From: Planctomycetota bacterium
Lineage (GTDB): Bacteria; Planctomycetota; Phycisphaerae; UBA1845; CAIVHJ01
Length of the DNA stretch: 41,252 bases
Direction: 5' to 3'
Assembly (NCBI GenBank): GCA_022573485.1
Contig: JACZTW010000001.1
Span: 1 to 41,252 of the forward strand
The notes beneath the pieces were generated by a model. It did no database searches. It was not told where the DNA came from and saw only the letters and a program-made list of their open reading frames with translations. Within the stretch, counting starts at the first letter, position 1. Each line of letters starts with the position of its first letter. The translations under genes were made by a program, and so were the position numbers. Shown here piece after piece: positions 1 to 6,565 of the stretch.

Positions 1-38
1 ATCACGCCTTCTTCATACCTGTTTTCGATCCAACTCAT
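1..38 (-). CDS. nuoB: NADH-quinone oxidoreductase subunit B, N-terminal fragment (runs off left edge)
   Basis: Reading leftwards from an ATG at 38, the first 12 codons give MSWIENRYEEGV and are open to the window edge. NuoB proteins commonly begin with a short lead of this kind ending in an acidic residue followed by GV or GI, and nuoB normally follows nuoA, which ends 71 bp upstream on the same strand. NuoB is the peripheral-arm subunit carrying the N2 iron-sulfur cluster, but the cluster cysteines lie outside the window. The call rests on 12 residues plus position, so it is moderate. No strong ribosome binding site is seen in front of it. Confidence 0.55.
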   Translation of the reverse strand, partial: MSWIENRYEEGV

Positions 39-64
39 CGCGTCACCGCAATCATCCAAGGAGC

Positions 65-82
65 CGCAGGCTTCAGCCTGCG
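65..82. repeat. Perfect 8-bp hairpin between nuoA and nuoB
   Basis: The arms CGCAGGCT and AGCCTGCG are separated by only two bases (TC). It sits in the 71-bp gap between the end of nuoA and the putative start of nuoB, so it would be in the transcript. It has no T-tract, which makes a terminator less likely than an intergenic palindromic repeat or an RNA processing or stability structure. Confidence 0.6.
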
Positions 83-109
83 CGAACGCCCATAAAGTGA
101 GAAGCCCGA

Positions 110-592
110 CTAGCTCATCCTCCGAGCCACTTCCGACAGTTTGGTCGGTTCGAAATCCTCTTCGCGGCGCTGGCCCGTGCTGGCCCGCACCCAGTCCAAA
201 TAGTCAAACTTCCACAGATACAAAAAGCCGACCACCACCACGCCGAAGAAGAACAGCATGTCATACAAGGCCGGCAGTCCGGCTTCTTTGAAAACCACCG
301 CCCACGGGTAAAACAGCACAATCTCGACATCGAACACGATGAAGACCAGCGCGACCACATAGAAGCGCAGGTCGAACTGCACCCAGCTCGTGCCGATGGC
401 CGGCTCGCCGCATTCGTACGGGGCGTCCTTCTCAGGATGGGCAACTTTCGGACGCAGCAGCTTGCCGGCGACCAGCACGGCGAAGGCCATCAGGAAGCCC
501 ACAACCAGAAAGAGCACCACGCCGACGACGAACTCGACGCTGGTGTCGCCTCGAACCGAATCAGGCAGCGATTGAGCTAATAGCATATACAT
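110..592 (-). CDS. nuoA: NADH-quinone oxidoreductase subunit A
   Basis: A 160-residue membrane subunit of respiratory complex I, at the junction of the membrane and peripheral arms. Three hydrophobic segments are visible (about residues 21-43, 76-100 and 107-127). The family signature is clear: YECGEPAIG in the cytoplasmic loop, then QFDLRFYVVALVFIVFDVE at the start of the second membrane segment, with the conserved acidic residues of FDVE. It is somewhat longer than the usual 120-145 residues because of extra N- and C-terminal tails. The start is the ATG at 592, with a GGTGGA stretch about 9 nt before it; a second ATG two codons later is possible. It lies 29 bp downstream of nuoI, in the same operon. 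Confidence 0.93.
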   Translation of the reverse strand: MYMLLAQSLPDSVRGDTSVEFVVGVVLFLVVGFLMAFAVLVAGKLLRPKVAHPEKDAPYECGEPAIGTSWVQFDLRFYVVALVFIVFDVEIVLFYPWAVVFKEAGLPALYDMLFFFGVVVVGFLYLWKFDYLDWVRASTGQRREEDFEPTKLSEVARRMS

Positions 593-621
593 AACTTGTA
601 ATCCACCCGCTATGCTGTGGG

Positions 622-1296
622 CTATGCCGTAGGCGATGTCTTCGCGGCGGCCTTTTCCTTATCCTTGGCCGACTGCGACGGCGATAGCGCTTTGATCATT
701 TCCTCTTTCAATGGCTCGCCGCGATCGACCCAGTCCTGCTTCACTTCCGCAGCCCATTCAGGCAGCTTGTCTTTCTGTAGCCACAACGGCTGGGGCGTTT
801 GCAGGCCCTCTTTGGCCAGATCGGTGAATTCCACGGTCATGCTCTCACGATCATAACTCGACATGTCGTGCAGGTTTCCCATATGAATGCAATCCGTTGG
901 ACACGGCGGCACGCACAGTGCGCAGAACATACATTTTGAATAGTCAATCGCATAGCGCAGCATCGCCCCGCCGACGGCGATGCCGGTTTCCTTGTCAATC
1001 TTGCGCGGGCCGGATTTCTCGATGTAAATGCAATCCACCGGGCAGGCTTTGGCGCACATGTCACAAGCGATGCACTTCTCGATCTCGAAATAGTGAAATC
1101 CGCGAAAGCGCTTCTGCAACACCGGCGCCACGTCCGGATATTGCACGGTGATCGGCTTGGCGTACGCGTACTTCAGCGTGATGCGCATGCCGATGATGAC
1201 GGTCCGCAGGGCTTGATAGATGTTGCGGAAGTATGCACGCATGGAAACATGAACCGGCAGACCGGTCTCCAGGAGGTCGGACGCGATCCGAGCCAC
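622..1296 (-). CDS. nuoI: NADH-quinone oxidoreductase subunit I (8Fe ferredoxin subunit)
   Basis: A 224-residue peripheral-arm subunit that passes electrons towards the N2 cluster through two [4Fe-4S] clusters. Both cluster motifs are intact: CIACDMCAKACPVDC and CMFCALCVPPCPTDC, about 40 residues apart. The N-terminal amphipathic region (LRTVIIGMRITLKYAY) and FRGFHYFEIEKC match NuoI. The start used is GTG at 1296; an in-frame ATG at 1242 (MRAYFRNIYQ) is the alternative and would shorten the protein by 18 residues. The C-terminal tail is Lys/Ala rich. nuoI preceding nuoA and nuoB is not the textbook A-to-N order, so this operon is rearranged or split. Confidence 0.93.
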   Translation of the reverse strand: MARIASDLLETGLPVHVSMRAYFRNIYQALRTVIIGMRITLKYAYAKPITVQYPDVAPVLQKRFRGFHYFEIEKCIACDMCAKACPVDCIYIEKSGPRKIDKETGIAVGGAMLRYAIDYSKCMFCALCVPPCPTDCIHMGNLHDMSSYDRESMTVEFTDLAKEGLQTPQPLWLQKDKLPEWAAEVKQDWVDRGEPLKEEMIKALSPSQSAKDKEKAAAKTSPTA

Positions 1297-1642
1297 CCTG
1301 ACGACCCGACTCGTTAGGTTTAGCGGCAGGCCGACCCTCCGATCGTGACCGAAACGCAGACCGCCGCGCGAATTAACTTCTTTGAGCCCTGCACTTTACG
1401 GGCTCCACAATTCCGCAGCATTGTAGTGACACCCGGCAACGAGTTCAACGCGTTGCCGGCATGAAACCGAGAGACCGAAAGGCCGTGCGTCAGCCCGGTT
1501 GCGAACAGCCCGCGCGGGAATCTCACAAGCCCGCCGTCCGCCTCCACCGCCCGGCCCTTGGCCGCTCACCAATTCGTGGTAGGATGCAGCCATCCACGAG
1601 CGGACGAATTGCCATATTTTCAAGAAAAGAGGGCCGCAAGAC
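1297..1642. other. 346-bp divergent intergenic region (nuoI / transaldolase)
   Basis: No convincing gene. It must contain the promoters of both flanking genes. A 9-bp perfect inverted repeat (CCGGCAACG at 1433-1441, CGTTGCCGG at 1451-1459) forms a hairpin with a 9-nt loop. On the plus strand TTGGCC at 1558-1563, a 16-bp spacer and TAGGAT at 1580-1585 form a weak sigma70-like promoter for the transaldolase, about 55 bp before its ATG. Confidence 0.5.
1558..1585 (+). promoter_or_regulatory. Candidate weak sigma70-type promoter of the transaldolase gene
   Basis: TTGGCC, 16-bp spacer, TAGGAT. The -10 matches the consensus at 4 of 6 positions and the -35 at 3 of 6. The distance to the ATG at 1643 (about 50 nt of leader) is reasonable. 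Promoter preferences in this phylum are poorly known, so this is tentative. Confidence 0.3.
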
Positions 1643-2287
1643 ATGAAGTTCTTCGTCGACACCGCCAACGTCGATCAAATCAAGGCCGCCCACGACATGG
1701 GCCTGCTCGACGGCGTGACCACCAATCCGTCGCTCGTGGCCAAGGAGGGTAAGGAGTTCAAGTCCCTGATCGGCGAAATCTGCGGCATCACCTCCGGGCC
1801 GGTTTCGGCTGAGGTGCTCAGCACCGAGTGCGGCGCCATGGTCGAAGAAGCCAAGGAGCTGATCAAGATCGCGCCGAACGTCACCGTCAAGCTGCCGATC
1901 ATCACCGAAGGCATCAAAGCCCTGAAAATCTGCGTGGCTGAGGGCATGGACGTCAACATGACGCTCTGCTTCCAGCCGATCCAGGCCCTGATCGTCGCCA
2001 AGGTCGGCGCCGCTTGTTGCAGCCCGTTCTTGGGCCGGCTGGACGATATTGGCGAGGACGGCATGGAATTGGTCCGCGACATCCGCGAGATATACGACAA
2101 CTACGGCTTCACTACTCAGTTACTCGCCGCCAGCCTGCGTCACCCCAACCACGTCCTCGAAGCCGCCCTCGCCGGCGCCGACATCGGCACCATGCCCTAC
2201 TCCGTTTTCGAAAAACTCTGGAAACACCCCCTGACCGACATCGGCCTCAAGCGTTTCCTCGCCGATTGGAAGAAAACCCAGAAGTGA
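1643..2287 (+). CDS. fsa: Transaldolase, small (FSA/TalC) subfamily
   Basis: A 214-residue class I aldolase of the compact transaldolase / fructose-6-phosphate aldolase family, transferring dihydroxyacetone units between sugar phosphates in the non-oxidative pentose phosphate pathway. Seen: N-terminal MKFFVDTAN, the GVTTNPSL motif at 24-31, the Schiff-base lysine K83 in VTVKLPI, and the SPFLGRLDD signature near 127-135. The length matches the family (about 215). These features cannot separate transaldolase from F6P-aldolase activity. It stands alone, with a hairpin 30 bp downstream. The start is supported by the conserved MKFFVDTA beginning and a GAGGG about 10 nt upstream. Confidence 0.95.
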   Translation: MKFFVDTANVDQIKAAHDMGLLDGVTTNPSLVAKEGKEFKSLIGEICGITSGPVSAEVLSTECGAMVEEAKELIKIAPNVTVKLPIITEGIKALKICVAEGMDVNMTLCFQPIQALIVAKVGAACCSPFLGRLDDIGEDGMELVRDIREIYDNYGFTTQLLAASLRHPNHVLEAALAGADIGTMPYSVFEKLWKHPLTDIGLKRFLADWKKTQK

Positions 2288-2317
2288 ACCCGCCCCAATA
2301 AACCCCACGCTATATAG

Positions 2318-2335
2318 CACCGGGCACGCCCGGTG
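2318..2335 (+). terminator. Terminator-like hairpin after the transaldolase gene
   Basis: A perfect 8-bp GC-rich stem (CACCGGGC / GCCCGGTG) with a 2-nt loop starts 30 bp after the transaldolase stop. It is followed by TTGACTTTG rather than a clean T-run, so intrinsic termination is plausible but not certain. Confidence 0.4.
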
Positions 2336-2351
2336 TTGACTTTGAGAGCAT

Positions 2352-2381
2352 TCCTGACCCCTTTAATCCTGACCGCTTTAA
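2352..2381. repeat. 15-bp tandem duplication
   Basis: TCCTGACCCCTTTAA is followed directly by TCCTGACCGCTTTAA (one mismatch). The function is unknown. It may be a remnant of a longer intergenic repeat array. Confidence 0.6.
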
Positions 2382-2730
2382 CCCCCTTTTGCCCACATGC
2401 GAAGCTGACGCACACCGCCCGACATCGCGGTCGCCGAGAGGGTGGAGGCAGTAAGTCAATGCGGCGGTCGAGGTTGCGATGACAATGGAGCGTCGGTTTC
2501 GCGAGTTGCACCAAGGAGGTTCTGACGTCTCCCATGAGACCGCTGTAATCTTGGCGCGATGGCTGGAAAACCTCGGACTCGATCAGTAGGATAATCGCTT
2601 CCTCTGGAGGTCGCGGGGCGCGGGGTGCCGACCAGGTAATCCCTTTTTGCAGTCGCCGGGACTGTCAAGAGGTTGAAGTGCGGCGTGCCGGCCGTGTGGG
2701 TGGGCGGGCCAGCCAAACGGAGGTGTGGCG

Positions 2731-3384
2731 ATGCAGCGTTTCGTTCTGCCGTACTTGTTCGCGCTTGGCGTGTCGTGCTGGATTGTCGATGCACAGGCAT
2801 TGGCGGGTAGCTTCACGGTCGGCGGCTCGGTGTACACGGACCTCGACGATCCTCTGACCAGCGGCCTGACGGGTATCAACGTCTGCGTCGCGTGCATTGG
2901 CGGTTTCGTCGGTTGTGATGTCACCGGCGGATCGTGGGGTGGCTGGGACGTATCCGGTGTCCCCGCCGGTTCGTGTACGGTGACGCTGACGCTGCCCGGG
3001 TGGTGTTTCAGTCGCGTCGAGGGAGGCGAGATCGGCCTTCCCGCGCCGATAGCAATTGCCGTGGATGAGGCTCACCAGGCCCAGAACCTCAGCCTTCAGT
3101 TTTTGAGCACGACCGGTGCAAGTTATTGCTGTGTCGCAAGTGAAGATTGTGATGACGGCGAAGCATGTACGGATGATGAGTGTTTCAACGGTGTGTGTGC
3201 GAGCACGCCAAGCGACTGCGCAGCGGACTTCGACTGTGACGGCGTCGTCGGCGCGTCTGACCTGGCCTCGTTGCTGGGCAGTTGGGGGCTGTGTCCCGAA
3301 TGTGAAGCCGATTTTGATGACGACGGCGAGGTCGGGGCTTTCGACCTTGCGAGCCTGCTAGAGTCGTGGGGACGGTGCCCGTAG
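2731..3384 (+). CDS. Secreted Cys-rich protein with C-terminal dockerin-like repeats
   Basis: A 217-residue exported protein with no recognisable enzyme domain. Residues 1-25 are a signal peptide (hydrophobic core, cleavage after AQALA). Residues 27-125 form a small domain rich in Gly and Cys. Residues 137-155 carry a cysteine-knot-like DCDDGEACTDDECFNGVC stretch. The C-terminus has two calcium-loop repeats, each an acidic loop (DFDCDGVVGASD; DFDDDGEVGAFD) followed by a helix ending in LxSWG. This paired dockerin-type ending is very common at the C-termini of exported proteins in Phycisphaerae-like planctomycetes. The start is the ATG at 2731, placed 5 nt after GGAGGTG; a GTG two codons earlier lies inside that site. 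It converges on mcsB with a 102-bp gap. Confidence 0.8.
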   Translation: MQRFVLPYLFALGVSCWIVDAQALAGSFTVGGSVYTDLDDPLTSGLTGINVCVACIGGFVGCDVTGGSWGGWDVSGVPAGSCTVTLTLPGWCFSRVEGGEIGLPAPIAIAVDEAHQAQNLSLQFLSTTGASYCCVASEDCDDGEACTDDECFNGVCASTPSDCAADFDCDGVVGASDLASLLGSWGLCPECEADFDDDGEVGAFDLASLLESWGRCP

Positions 3385-3486
3385 GGCGGGGTCATGTGGC
3401 GGGAGACGAGCTGTCGCGCCTGCCAGGGCCGAAGATCATTTCGATGAATCTGTCGAGTATTCGAGGGCGGGAACGCTGATCGCCGG

Positions 3487-4548
3487 TCAGTTGCTCTCGG
3501 CCAGCCGCTGGCGAATGTAATCGGCGCGAAACACGCTTCGTTCCTCACCGTCCAATCGCATCCCGCGGATCTTTTGCAGATGAGCAGGCTGGGCCTTGAT
3601 GAAGAGATCGTTGATGGTCTGCAATGGGATGGTTTCGAGCCGGCCCAAGTGTATCCCCATGCGTAAGTGGGACAAGAGGTAAAGCGTTTCTTCGGTGCTC
3701 AGGGTGCGGGCGTTTTCCAGTGTGCCGTAGGCCCTCCAGATCTTGTCGTCGAGGGCGGTGGGACGGTCCTTCAGGAGCGCCTGTCGCGCCATCCTCTCGT
3801 AATCAACTATTTTCGGGATCACGATGCTGCAGAACTCAGCAATAATGTCCTTTTCGCTCTTGCCCAGCGTGGTTTGATTGGAAATCTGATAGAAATCGCC
3901 TGTGGCTTCGGTCCCTTCTCCGTGCAGACCGCGGACGGCGAGGCGCATGTTCTTGGCGGCGCGCGAGACTTTTTCCAGCTCGCCGGCGAGCTTCAGCGCA
4001 GGCAAGTGCAGCATGACGGAGACACGAATTCCCGTGCCCACATTCGTGGGGCAGGCGGTCAAGAAGCCGTATTGTTCGTGAAACGCGAAGTCGAGTTGCT
4101 GCTGGAGGATATCATCGAGTTTGTCGATTCGCTCCCACAGTTGCTCCAGCCGGAATCCGCTGCCGAGAACCTGGATGCGCAGGTGATCTTCCTCGTTGAC
4201 CATCAGCGCGAGGGTCTCTTTGTCGCTGACGGCGACGCCGCGACTGCCTTCTCCTTCCGCGTGTTGACGGCTGATGAGGTGTCGCTCGACGAGCACTTGG
4301 CGATCAAGCTCCGGCGCCTCCTCGATGTCCACAAAGAGGATGCGGCAGCCTAAGTCGGTGTGCATCACTCGATCGTAGAGCAAACGATAGATTTCGTTTC
4401 GCTGGCCGGTGTCGGACTTGGTCAGGAACGGAAAACCGGCCAGATTGCGCGCCAGACGAATCCGCGAGGAAATGACGATGTCATTCATCGGCCCCGTGCC
4501 GCTGAGCCAGGTGCCTGTTCGTTTAGCGATGTCGTCGATCATTTTCAT
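3487..4548 (-). CDS. mcsB: Protein arginine kinase McsB
   Basis: 353 residues, the usual length. It belongs to the phosphagen-kinase fold and phosphorylates arginines on proteins; in Gram-positives this marks substrates for ClpCP and inactivates the CtsR repressor. Seen: SSRIRLARN (27-35), the NEEDHLRIQ loop, the active-site cysteine segment CPTNVGTGIRVSVMLHLP, and the nucleotide-binding stretch RGLHGEGTEATGDFYQISNQ. The C-terminal RGMRLDGEERSVFRADYIR matches the McsB end, where an R/D-rich segment follows the kinase core. Its ATG overlaps the mcsA stop as ATGA, so the two are translationally coupled. No ctsR or clpC is adjacent within the window. Confidence 0.95.
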   Translation of the reverse strand: MKMIDDIAKRTGTWLSGTGPMNDIVISSRIRLARNLAGFPFLTKSDTGQRNEIYRLLYDRVMHTDLGCRILFVDIEEAPELDRQVLVERHLISRQHAEGEGSRGVAVSDKETLALMVNEEDHLRIQVLGSGFRLEQLWERIDKLDDILQQQLDFAFHEQYGFLTACPTNVGTGIRVSVMLHLPALKLAGELEKVSRAAKNMRLAVRGLHGEGTEATGDFYQISNQTTLGKSEKDIIAEFCSIVIPKIVDYERMARQALLKDRPTALDDKIWRAYGTLENARTLSTEETLYLLSHLRMGIHLGRLETIPLQTINDLFIKAQPAHLQKIRGMRLDGEERSVFRADYIRQRLAESN

Positions 4549-5036
4549 GAAGGCCCCAGTTTCTCGATTTCGTCGCGCAACCGCGCCGCCTTCTCATACT
4601 CCTCTTCCTGGATCGCCTGCTTCAGCTCGCGCTCCAAACGGGCGACGGTTTGTCGCGCCCGGACGTGTTCGCCGGCACGGACGGGGATCTTGCCAACATG
4701 CTGGACGTTGTCTTCGTGAGAACGTTCGATCAACGGTTCGAGGGCTTTCTTGAACGCATCGTAGTCATGGGGGCATCCCAGCAAGCCGTGCCTGCGGAAC
4801 TCGACGAAGCTCAGGCCGCAATGGTCGCAGGTCAAGTCGGCCAACTGCTGGACCATGGACTTGTGCATGACAAACTTCTGCAACATTTCGTTGAGCTGGG
4901 CCTTGGGCTTCATGATCACGCCTTCTTCCTCGGCACATTCGCTGCAGAGGTGGCGTTCTTGTTTCTCGCCGCCCATCAAATCAGTCAAATGCACCGTGGC
5001 CATGGCTTTGTTGCAGACTTGGCAGGTGATGTTCAT
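4545..5036 (-). CDS. mcsA: McsA, zinc-binding activator of McsB with UVR domain
   Basis: 163 residues. Two pairs of zinc ligands are visible near the N-terminus (CQVC at 5-8 and CSEC), then CDHC in the middle and a lone CPHD. The C-terminus is a UVR domain (LERELKQAIQEEEYEKAARL), a helical hairpin also found in UvrB and ClpC. McsA stimulates and targets McsB. I start it at the ATG at 5036, because that yields the family's usual MxxxCQxC beginning and because a good promoter ends about 30 bp before it. The longer reading from 5096 would begin upstream of the predicted transcript start. Confidence 0.92.
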   Translation of the reverse strand: MNITCQVCNKAMATVHLTDLMGGEKQERHLCSECAEEEGVIMKPKAQLNEMLQKFVMHKSMVQQLADLTCDHCGLSFVEFRRHGLLGCPHDYDAFKKALEPLIERSHEDNVQHVGKIPVRAGEHVRARQTVARLERELKQAIQEEEYEKAARLRDEIEKLGPS

Positions 5037-5067
5037 CGGCTGCGTCCCGTAAGATACCCTTACAAGT

Positions 5068-5096
5068 ATGTTAGGATACATAGAGCCTATCGTCAA
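5068..5096 (-). promoter_or_regulatory. Sigma70-type promoter of mcsA-mcsB
   Basis: On the minus strand, TTGACG (5096-5091), a 17-bp spacer and TAACAT (5073-5068). The spacing is ideal and the hexamers match the consensus at 5 of 6 and 4 of 6. The predicted start of transcription near 5061 leaves a leader of about 25 nt before the McsA ATG at 5036. No CtsR-type heptad operator was recognised next to it. Confidence 0.6.
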
Positions 5097-5134
5097 TCGT
5101 CGGCGTGGGGACGACCGATTTGGGATGATCGGGG

Positions 5135-5536
5135 TTATTCTCTCCTGAGATTTGAGGCCGTTGTACCGGCCGGCCTCGAGAATATGGCGGAACAGCCAGG
5201 GGCCTCCACCACGGCGACACCGGCGAGTTCCGGACCGTGCCAGTCGAGGCGGTCCAGCGCTTCGAAGACTCGCTGCGCCACGGCCTCCGCCGAGGGTGGC
5301 ATTCCGGCAAGGAAAGAGTGTTCATTCAAATTCGCGCCGGTGAGCGGATCGAGGATGCGGTCCATCTCCTGCCGGACGAAACAAAAATCGACCAAGAACC
5401 CGTCCTTGCCGAGTTTGAGCCCGCGCAAGATCACAGTCACCCGCCAGTCGTGCTCGTGCAGCGGTTCCATGGCGCCGTCCGGCATTCGGACGGCGTGCGC
5501 GGCTCGGACAGTTCTCTCGACTCGAACTTCAAACAT
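5135..5536 (-). CDS. QueD / 6-pyruvoyltetrahydropterin synthase-like protein lacking the catalytic Cys
   Basis: 133 residues of the T-fold PTPS/QueD family, which normally acts on dihydroneopterin triphosphate in pterin or queuosine synthesis. The three zinc histidines are present: H14 in AAHAV, and H27 and H29 in LHEHDW. GFLVDF (46-51), LNEHSF and the late E111 are also family features. In canonical QueD or PTPS a catalytic cysteine lies a few residues before the HxH pair; here that stretch reads PDGAMEPLHEH with no Cys. It is probably a functionally diverged paralogue. The open frame extends upstream to 5767, but that part has no family similarity and overlaps the divergent neighbour, so the ATG at 5536 is chosen. 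Confidence 0.8.
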   Translation of the reverse strand: MFEVRVERTVRAAHAVRMPDGAMEPLHEHDWRVTVILRGLKLGKDGFLVDFCFVRQEMDRILDPLTGANLNEHSFLAGMPPSAEAVAQRVFEALDRLDWHGPELAGVAVVEAPGCSAIFSRPAGTTASNLRRE

Positions 5537-5633
5537 CTGCCGCTGCCCATTATCATCCTTTATGCCAGCGTGCCAAGTCCCGTGGTATCGTGGGTTCCGA
5601 TGCGAGGGCACAATCGCTACACTACTCAATACT

Positions 5634-6404
5634 ATGCGTGTCACAAAACAGCGTGCTCCCAGCCTGTTGAAGGCCCTCGGCAGGGCGCGCTTTCCCGATG
5701 CGCTTGACCTCCCGGCCGGCAAGTATCGGTTGGTGCGCGTCTTCAAGCACGATTTCTTCGCCGCCACCGGGTTGTTTCAGAGCGATGACGGTCGACAGGC
5801 CGTTTTGAAGATCGGACGGACGTCCGATGTGATGGGTCTGCCGGGGCGCTGGATCGGGCGCTATCTGGCCCGGCGCGAAGCCCGCATCTATCGAGCACTC
5901 GCCGATCTCGAAGCCGTGCCCGATTTTCTGGGGATGTGGCACGACTGTGGTTTCGTGCACGAGTTCGTGCCCGGCCACGAGCTACAAAAGGGCGAGGCAG
6001 TTGGGGACGAGTTTTTCGATCGCCTGGATGCACTCATCGGCTCGATCCACGAGCGCGCGATGGCCTATGTCGATCTTGAGAAATGTGAAAACATCATCGT
6101 CGGTGATGATGGTTTGCCCCATTTGATCGACTTTCAAATCTCCTGGCATGTGCCCGGTTGGTGGGGTTCGCGGTTTCCTCCGAGCGTTTGGCTCCGCGGG
6201 CTGTTTCAGGAAATGGACCGCTATCACTTGCTCAAACACCGCCGCCGGAACCGGCCCGACCAACTGGCCCCTGAACAATTGGATGAGTCCTTCAATCTTC
6301 CGGGCTACATCCGGCTGCATCGTGCCCTGACCCGGCCTCTTCAGATCGTTCGGCGGGGGCTGCTTCGCAGGCTCGATCCAGAGTACGCGGCGGCCCGCCG
6401 ATGA
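5634..6404 (+). CDS. Small protein-kinase-like / lipopolysaccharide-kinase-like protein
   Basis: 256 residues with a reduced kinase fold. Candidate ATP-binding lysine K59 lies in AVLKIGR; the catalytic loop is YVDLEKCENIIV (D147, N153) and the metal-binding Asp is D166 in HLIDFQIS. This order (K, DxxxxxN, DFQ) resembles WaaP/Kdo-kinase and RIO-like small kinases more than Ser/Thr kinases with a DFG. No membrane segment is seen; the C-terminus is Arg-rich. The frame is open back to 4650, antisense to mcsA, but kinase features begin only after the ATG at 5634. It is divergent from the PTPS-like gene, with 97 bp between. The substrate is unknown. Confidence 0.75.
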   Translation: MRVTKQRAPSLLKALGRARFPDALDLPAGKYRLVRVFKHDFFAATGLFQSDDGRQAVLKIGRTSDVMGLPGRWIGRYLARREARIYRALADLEAVPDFLGMWHDCGFVHEFVPGHELQKGEAVGDEFFDRLDALIGSIHERAMAYVDLEKCENIIVGDDGLPHLIDFQISWHVPGWWGSRFPPSVWLRGLFQEMDRYHLLKHRRRNRPDQLAPEQLDESFNLPGYIRLHRALTRPLQIVRRGLLRRLDPEYAAARR

Positions 6405-6472
6405 AACAGGGCGCGCCTCGGCCCCGCCGAAGTTCGCGCCGATTGCTCAACAGGCGCGTGGTGTGGCACCCC

Positions 6473-6501
6473 TTGGCAATAGCGGCTGTTGGCCTTAGAC
6501 T
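6473..6501 (+). promoter_or_regulatory. Candidate promoter of the GT4-fusion gene
   Basis: TTGGCA at 6473-6478, a 17-bp spacer, and TAGACT at 6496-6501. The match is 5 of 6 for the -35 and 4 of 6 for the -10. The leader to the ATG at 6566 would be about 57 nt. Tentative. Confidence 0.35.
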
Positions 6502-6565
6502 ACTATTGCACCCGCTTCGAATCCGAGTCTGTGGAATTCATTGTGCCTGATCCCGAGGAGCGAAC

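Larger units (their letters stand above)
2288..2730. other. 443-bp intergenic region with hairpin and tandem duplication
   Basis: No convincing gene on either strand. It holds the hairpin at 2318-2335, a 15-bp tandem duplication at 2352-2381, and the ribosome binding site GGAGGTG (2719-2725) of the next gene. The stretch 2400-2700 shows nothing I can name. Confidence 0.6.

Noticed and set aside
4650..5633. Upstream extension of the kinase-like frame
   Set aside because: Open by chance and antisense to mcsA and the PTPS-like gene. Kinase motifs start only after the ATG at 5634.
5537..5767. Longer N-terminus for the PTPS-like protein
   Set aside because: The added 77 residues lack family similarity and would overlap the start of the divergent gene.
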